Shown here piece by piece: positions 7,464-10,636 of a stretch of 10,636 nucleotides of DNA. A program made the translations under genes and the position numbers. Below the pieces are notes generated by a model. It did no database searches and had not been told where the DNA came from. It saw only the letters and a list, made by a program, of their open reading frames with translations. Within the stretch, counting starts at the first letter, position 1. Every line of letters starts with the position of its first letter. The stretch is from JBCCSZ01 sp039199225 (GTDB taxonomy: Bacteria > Bacteroidota > Bacteroidia > Chitinophagales > Saprospiraceae), in contig JBCCSZ010000274.1 of NCBI GenBank assembly GCA_039199225.1, positions 1 through 10,636 of the forward strand. The letters are read 5' to 3'.

Positions 7464-7558
7464 TCGGGTAAGTTGCCGCCAAAAAATATTTCTGAGCATT
7501 AAATTTCTTGTTTGCCGCAAATACACATCTTTTGTAGCTAACTGCTTATATTCATGGA

Positions 7559-8983
7559 ATGAAAAGTATTTTCCTTCGAACCCTTATTGCTTCGTTCATC
7601 ATCCTGTCTTTATCAGCGGGCGGCACAAAACTCTTTGGTCAAGTTTTCTACGCAGGAGCCGACTTCTCCTATGTCAATGAAATGGAGGACTGTGGTGCTG
7701 TTTACTATGAAAATGGTGAAGCCAGAGACCCTTATGAACTCTTCAAAGCCTACGATGGCAACATGATGCGCTTTCGTTTGTGGCACACGCCTTCTTGGTA
7801 CGATACCCTGAATGCCAACCAACGTTACAGTGATTTAGCGGATGTGAAAAAATCCATTGCAAGGGCCAAATCGGCCGATATGGAGGTGCTACTGGATTTC
7901 CATTTGTCGGATACTTGGGCTGATCCATCCCGACAGTTGGCACCAAAGGCATGGCTGCCCGTGGTTGATGAGCTCGAAAGCCTGAAAGACTCCCTCTACA
8001 ACTACCTTTTTTCGACCCTTAGCGAGCTAGATCGCGAAAACCTACTGCCAGGATTCATCCAGATCGGCAATGAAACCAACAAAGGCATATTGCTTTCTCC
8101 GGAAGACAACGAAGTTTGGACTTTGGACTGGCCGCGCAACGCCGCCCTGTTCAATCGGGCCATCGATGCTGTCAATGATTTTGAACGGGCTTCTGGCAAG
8201 GACATTCAAACGGTCCTTCACTTGGCAGGACCAGAAAATGCGGATTGGCTGGTGAAGGCTTTTACAGACAATGGCGTACAGGATTTTGACATCATAGGTT
8301 TGTCTTACTACTGGGCTTGGCACAAACCCTCGGACATAGCGGACGTTGGCCGTGTCATCGAGGAACTTCAACAAGCATATCCAGGCAAAGAGGTATTGGT
8401 GGTAGAAACGGGCTACATCTGGACCAATGAGTCAAATGACAATGCCAACAACATCATCAGTGAAAGCCATCCATCCTACCAGCCGGTCAGTCCTATGCAG
8501 CAACGCGATTGGCTGGTGGATTTGGCCAAGGAAATTCGAGCCAGTGGTGGCCTGGGCTTACTTTATTGGGAACCTTGCTGGGTGTCTACTGGCTGCTTTA
8601 CGCAATGGGGCCAGGGTTCTCACCAGGAACATGCTGCCTTTTTTGATTTTGACAACAACCTACTTTTACCTGGTGGCATTGAATGGATGCGCCAAGTCAA
8701 CACTACCACTTCCAGCGGGCAGCTTCAAAAACAGGACGAGCGTTTTCAAATCTCTGTGGATCCACTTTCCAATACCGTTTACATCCAACGAGAATTTCCC
8801 ACCTCCCAAACCTTCAGCTACACACTGACCGATAGCAATGGCCGGGAAGTAATGAGTGGTGTGTCCAATGGAGACAACGTCAAGCTAACACTCCAAAATA
8901 CGGCCTTTGGTCTCTACATCTTGCAGGTGCGGGTAGAAAACCAAATCCTAGCTGCCGAGAAAATTATTTTGTCTGCGGATTAA
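7559..8983 (+). CDS. Secreted GH53 arabinogalactan endo-beta-1,4-galactanase with T9SS type A sorting domain
   Basis: A 474-residue glycoside hydrolase of family 53, which cuts beta-1,4-galactan (type I arabinogalactan, pectin side chains) by a retaining mechanism in a TIM barrel. Signal peptide: residues 1-28 (SFIILSLSAGGTKLFGQ). Family hallmarks: GADFSYVNEME (33-43), MMRFRLWHTP (69-78), LLDFHLSDTWADP (111-123), IQIGNETNKG (167-176) with acid/base Glu172, and VLVVETGYIW (279-288) with nucleophile Glu283. GLLYWEPCW (333-341) closes the barrel, with Cys340/Cys346 near the active-site rim. Residues about 395-474 (FQISVDPLSNTVYIQ... AFGLYILQV... EKIIL) are a T9SS type A sorting domain, so the enzyme should be on the cell surface or released. 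Catalytic residues are intact and the length is as expected for a GH53 domain plus sorting tail. The ATG at 7559 gives the signal peptide. No SusC/SusD pair adjoins it; the nearest glycan-related genes are the sulfatase downstream and the putative binding protein upstream. Confidence 0.92.
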   Translation: MKSIFLRTLIASFIILSLSAGGTKLFGQVFYAGADFSYVNEMEDCGAVYYENGEARDPYELFKAYDGNMMRFRLWHTPSWYDTLNANQRYSDLADVKKSIARAKSADMEVLLDFHLSDTWADPSRQLAPKAWLPVVDELESLKDSLYNYLFSTLSELDRENLLPGFIQIGNETNKGILLSPEDNEVWTLDWPRNAALFNRAIDAVNDFERASGKDIQTVLHLAGPENADWLVKAFTDNGVQDFDIIGLSYYWAWHKPSDIADVGRVIEELQQAYPGKEVLVVETGYIWTNESNDNANNIISESHPSYQPVSPMQQRDWLVDLAKEIRASGGLGLLYWEPCWVSTGCFTQWGQGSHQEHAAFFDFDNNLLLPGGIEWMRQVNTTTSSGQLQKQDERFQISVDPLSNTVYIQREFPTSQTFSYTLTDSNGREVMSGVSNGDNVKLTLQNTAFGLYILQVRVENQILAAEKIILSAD

Positions 8984-9039
8984 GATCATCTACGACTAAA
9001 CTACAGCCTTATAGTCTGGTCCTAAAAATACGAATAACC

Positions 9040-9696
9040 ATGGACGAAGATCAACTGGATAACGTCAACAGCCTAACGGAAATGCTGTTAAAATTGATCG
9101 ATGAAAAACTAGGTGAATACAAAGAAGATGATAGGATTGACTTAGATGAGGAAATGAGCATTAGGATATTCAAAAAATCGATTGACAATCAAATCAGCAA
9201 CATCGATTCCCTCAGAATTCTGAAAGAAAAAGAAATCTTGCAGTTGTTGACGCTCATCGGAACCTTGCAAAATAGAAAACTCATCATTTCCCAGCAATCC
9301 TATATCGATTCGACCAAACAACAAATCTCGGAACTAAAGCTGGAAAAGAAGAAATTGGAAAATAAAGTGGGCGATCTCCAAAATGCGCTGGCAGCAAAAA
9401 CGGAAGTGCAAGACCAAGATGTAGACGAATTTAAGTCCATCAAGCTTGAGTACAAGTACATCATAATGGATTTTGGAATCGATAAGTTTTTGAAAGAATT
9501 AATGGTAAAAATTAAAACGACTTCTGAGGTGTACAATCAACTCGTCGTACTAAAATTTAGAAAGAATAAAATTACAAGGGACATGACAAATGGCATCATT
9601 TCCCGAATGGAATCTCAAAGAGAAGAAAATGTCCTTGCCACCACCTGTGTTAATTTGATTGACACGCTGAGAAGAGATGATTTTATAAGTGAATAA
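9040..9696 (+). CDS. Hypothetical coiled-coil protein, AT-rich orphan
   Basis: A 218-residue protein that I do not recognise. It has no signal peptide, lipobox or membrane segment, so it should be cytoplasmic. The first 40 residues are acidic (MDEDQLDN, EYKEDDRIDLDEEM). Residues about 50-122 are helical with heptad-like spacing, strongest at 92-120 (KQQISELKLEKKKLENKVGD, then LQNALAAK), predicting a coiled coil. Residues 130-218 are basic and helical (FKSIKLEYKYIIMDFGIDKF; LKFRKNKITRDM), with one cysteine (Cys203). Four 60-base lines of the gene counted by eye gave about 32-43% GC, clearly lower than the dehydrogenase gene, and it is rich in Lys, Ile, Asn and Glu. This suggests acquisition or a different evolutionary history. 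The ATG at 9040 is the first of the frame; the gene lies 56 bases after the galactanase and 20 bases before the sulfatase, on the same strand, so it could be co-transcribed. No function is proposed. Confidence 0.75.
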   Translation: MDEDQLDNVNSLTEMLLKLIDEKLGEYKEDDRIDLDEEMSIRIFKKSIDNQISNIDSLRILKEKEILQLLTLIGTLQNRKLIISQQSYIDSTKQQISELKLEKKKLENKVGDLQNALAAKTEVQDQDVDEFKSIKLEYKYIIMDFGIDKFLKELMVKIKTTSEVYNQLVVLKFRKNKITRDMTNGIISRMESQREENVLATTCVNLIDTLRRDDFISE

Positions 9697-9716
9697 GACG
9701 AAAAGCTAAAAGCAAT

Positions 9717-10636
9717 ATGAAATTTTCCCCCTGTCTTTTATTGTTGCTGCTACTTGCCTGTGGCGCCCCCTCCGAGGACGTAAATAAAAACCCACAAGCA
9801 CCAAAGCCTCCCAACATCCTTTTTCTTTTTACCGACGATCAGACCTATCGGGCTGTACATGCACTGGGCAATACCGCTATCCAAACGCCCAATATGGATC
9901 GACTGATTGGCAATGGTACAACCTTCACCCATGCTTACAATATGGGGGCCTGGAACGGGGCAGTCTGTCTGGCGTCCAGAGCTATGATTGTTTCGGGGCG
10001 TTCTCTGTGGCGCGCCAATCGCTTTCGGCAGGGATGGCAGCAGGGCGACAGTCTGGCCCTAGCCCAGAGTTGGGGGAAGCTGATGGAGCAACAAGGTTAT
10101 GACACCTACATGAGCGGCAAGTGGCACGTAGATGCCCCGGCAGCAAAAGTCTTTCAGCAGGTGTCGCACGTCCGTCCGGGTATGCCAGGGGACCAATGGG
10201 ATCACGAGACGATGGTGCGCCGTTTTGCCGAGGAGGTCGATGGCAAAAAGGTGAAGGCAGCCGACGTAATGCCGGTGGGCTACAACCGCCCTTTGAATGA
10301 AACGGACGACTCTTGGTCGCCAAGCGACAGTGCCTTTGGAGGCTTCTGGGAAGGAGGGCAACATTGGAGTGAGGTGCTGCGAGACGACGCTGTATCTTTT
10401 TTGCAGCAGGCCAAGCAATCCAGCAATCCATTTTTTATGTATGTCGCTTTCAATGCTCCGCACGACCCCCGGCAGTCACCGCAGGAATACATCGATCGCT
10501 ATCCACTAGACGAGATGGAGTTACCCTCTAATTGGCTACCGGAATACCCCTATCAGGAGGCCATTGGCAACGGACCCAGCTTACGGGATGAGGCCCTGGC
10601 GCCCTTTCCCCGCACTGCATACGCTTTGAAAAAACA
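9717..10636 (+). CDS. Lipoprotein sulfatase (S1 type, formylglycine enzyme), N-terminal part, runs off the right edge
   Basis: The first 306 residues of a sulfatase that hydrolyses sulfate esters, probably on a glycan or small organic sulfate. The N-terminus MKFSPCLLLLLLLACGAPSE is a lipoprotein signal peptide with Cys15 as the acylated residue. PPNILFLFTDDQ (31-42) supplies metal ligands Asp40/Asp41 or the neighbouring Asp. VCLASRAMIVSGR (83-95) is the formylglycine signature in its CxAxR form, with Cys84 to be converted and Arg88 conserved. SGKWHVD (133-139) gives the active-site Lys135 and His137, and FNAPHDPR (245-252) gives a His/Asp pair. So the visible half of the active site is complete. 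The remaining metal ligands and C-terminal subdomain are outside the window. The formylglycine-generating enzyme is not in view. The gene begins 20 bases after the coiled-coil gene and no promoter is evident between them. The exact sulfatase subfamily and substrate cannot be told; pairing with the galactanase hints at sulfated galactans (weak inference). Confidence 0.9.
   Translation, partial: MKFSPCLLLLLLLACGAPSEDVNKNPQAPKPPNILFLFTDDQTYRAVHALGNTAIQTPNMDRLIGNGTTFTHAYNMGAWNGAVCLASRAMIVSGRSLWRANRFRQGWQQGDSLALAQSWGKLMEQQGYDTYMSGKWHVDAPAAKVFQQVSHVRPGMPGDQWDHETMVRRFAEEVDGKKVKAADVMPVGYNRPLNETDDSWSPSDSAFGGFWEGGQHWSEVLRDDAVSFLQQAKQSSNPFFMYVAFNAPHDPRQSPQEYIDRYPLDEMELPSNWLPEYPYQEAIGNGPSLRDEALAPFPRTAYALKK

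Noticed and set aside
7473..7525. Imperfect repeat of TTGCCGC followed by A-rich bases in the spacer before the galactanase gene
   Set aside because: Only about seven bases match cleanly; no paired promoter boxes or operator symmetry support a function.
6906..7526. 206-codon minus-strand open frame opposite the adhesin C-terminus
   Set aside because: It is the shadow of the highly conserved type B sorting domain on the plus strand and has no features of its own.
9982..10463. Overlapping minus-strand open frames at the right end
   Set aside because: They are antisense to the sulfatase, whose lipobox, formylglycine motif and active-site residues are all in one plus-strand frame.

Overview
The window looks like chromosomal DNA from a free-living member of the Bacteroidota, most likely the Saprospiria (Lewinella/Haliscomenobacter-like). 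This rests on three secreted proteins with type IX secretion (T9SS) sorting domains of both type A and type B, a gluconate 2-dehydrogenase subunit 3/GMC oxidoreductase pair, a lipoprotein sulfatase, AT-rich spacers without clear Shine-Dalgarno sites, and a moderate GC content. The taxonomic placement is inference.

Layout. Positions 1-1216, minus strand: a two-gene operon with a 4-base overlap, encoding a Tat-exported lipoprotein subunit (Gluconate_2-dh3 family) followed by a GMC-type FAD oxidoreductase that runs off the left edge. A 250-base divergent spacer follows. Positions 1467-5119, plus strand: a 716-residue secreted protein with a gingipain-like (peptidase C25) fold that seems to have lost its catalytic His and Cys, then, 17 bases later, a succinate-semialdehyde dehydrogenase (gabD-like). 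Positions 5120-5603 have no intact gene but hold decayed coding remnants on the minus strand, the clearest being the C-terminal 40 residues of a DUF6364-type antitoxin. Positions 5604-7463: a 619-residue multidomain surface protein with a type B (gliding-motility/CHU_C) sorting domain. Positions 7559-8983: a secreted GH53 endo-beta-1,4-galactanase with a type A sorting domain. Positions 9040-9696: an AT-rich, coiled-coil orphan gene. Positions 9717-10636: the start of a lipoprotein sulfatase, cut by the right edge.

How they fit together. The common theme is the cell envelope and polysaccharide use: export through T9SS, Tat and the lipoprotein route, a galactanase, a sulfatase, and a periplasmic-type sugar oxidoreductase. 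There is no SusC/SusD pair, so this is not a canonical polysaccharide utilisation locus within the visible range. GabD is the only clearly cytoplasmic metabolic enzyme. I see no RNA gene, CRISPR array, insertion sequence or intact toxin-antitoxin pair. Nothing here convincingly amounts to a new multi-gene system. The best leads are the catalytically stripped C25-like protein, the compositionally foreign coiled-coil gene and the gene graveyard at 5120-5603.
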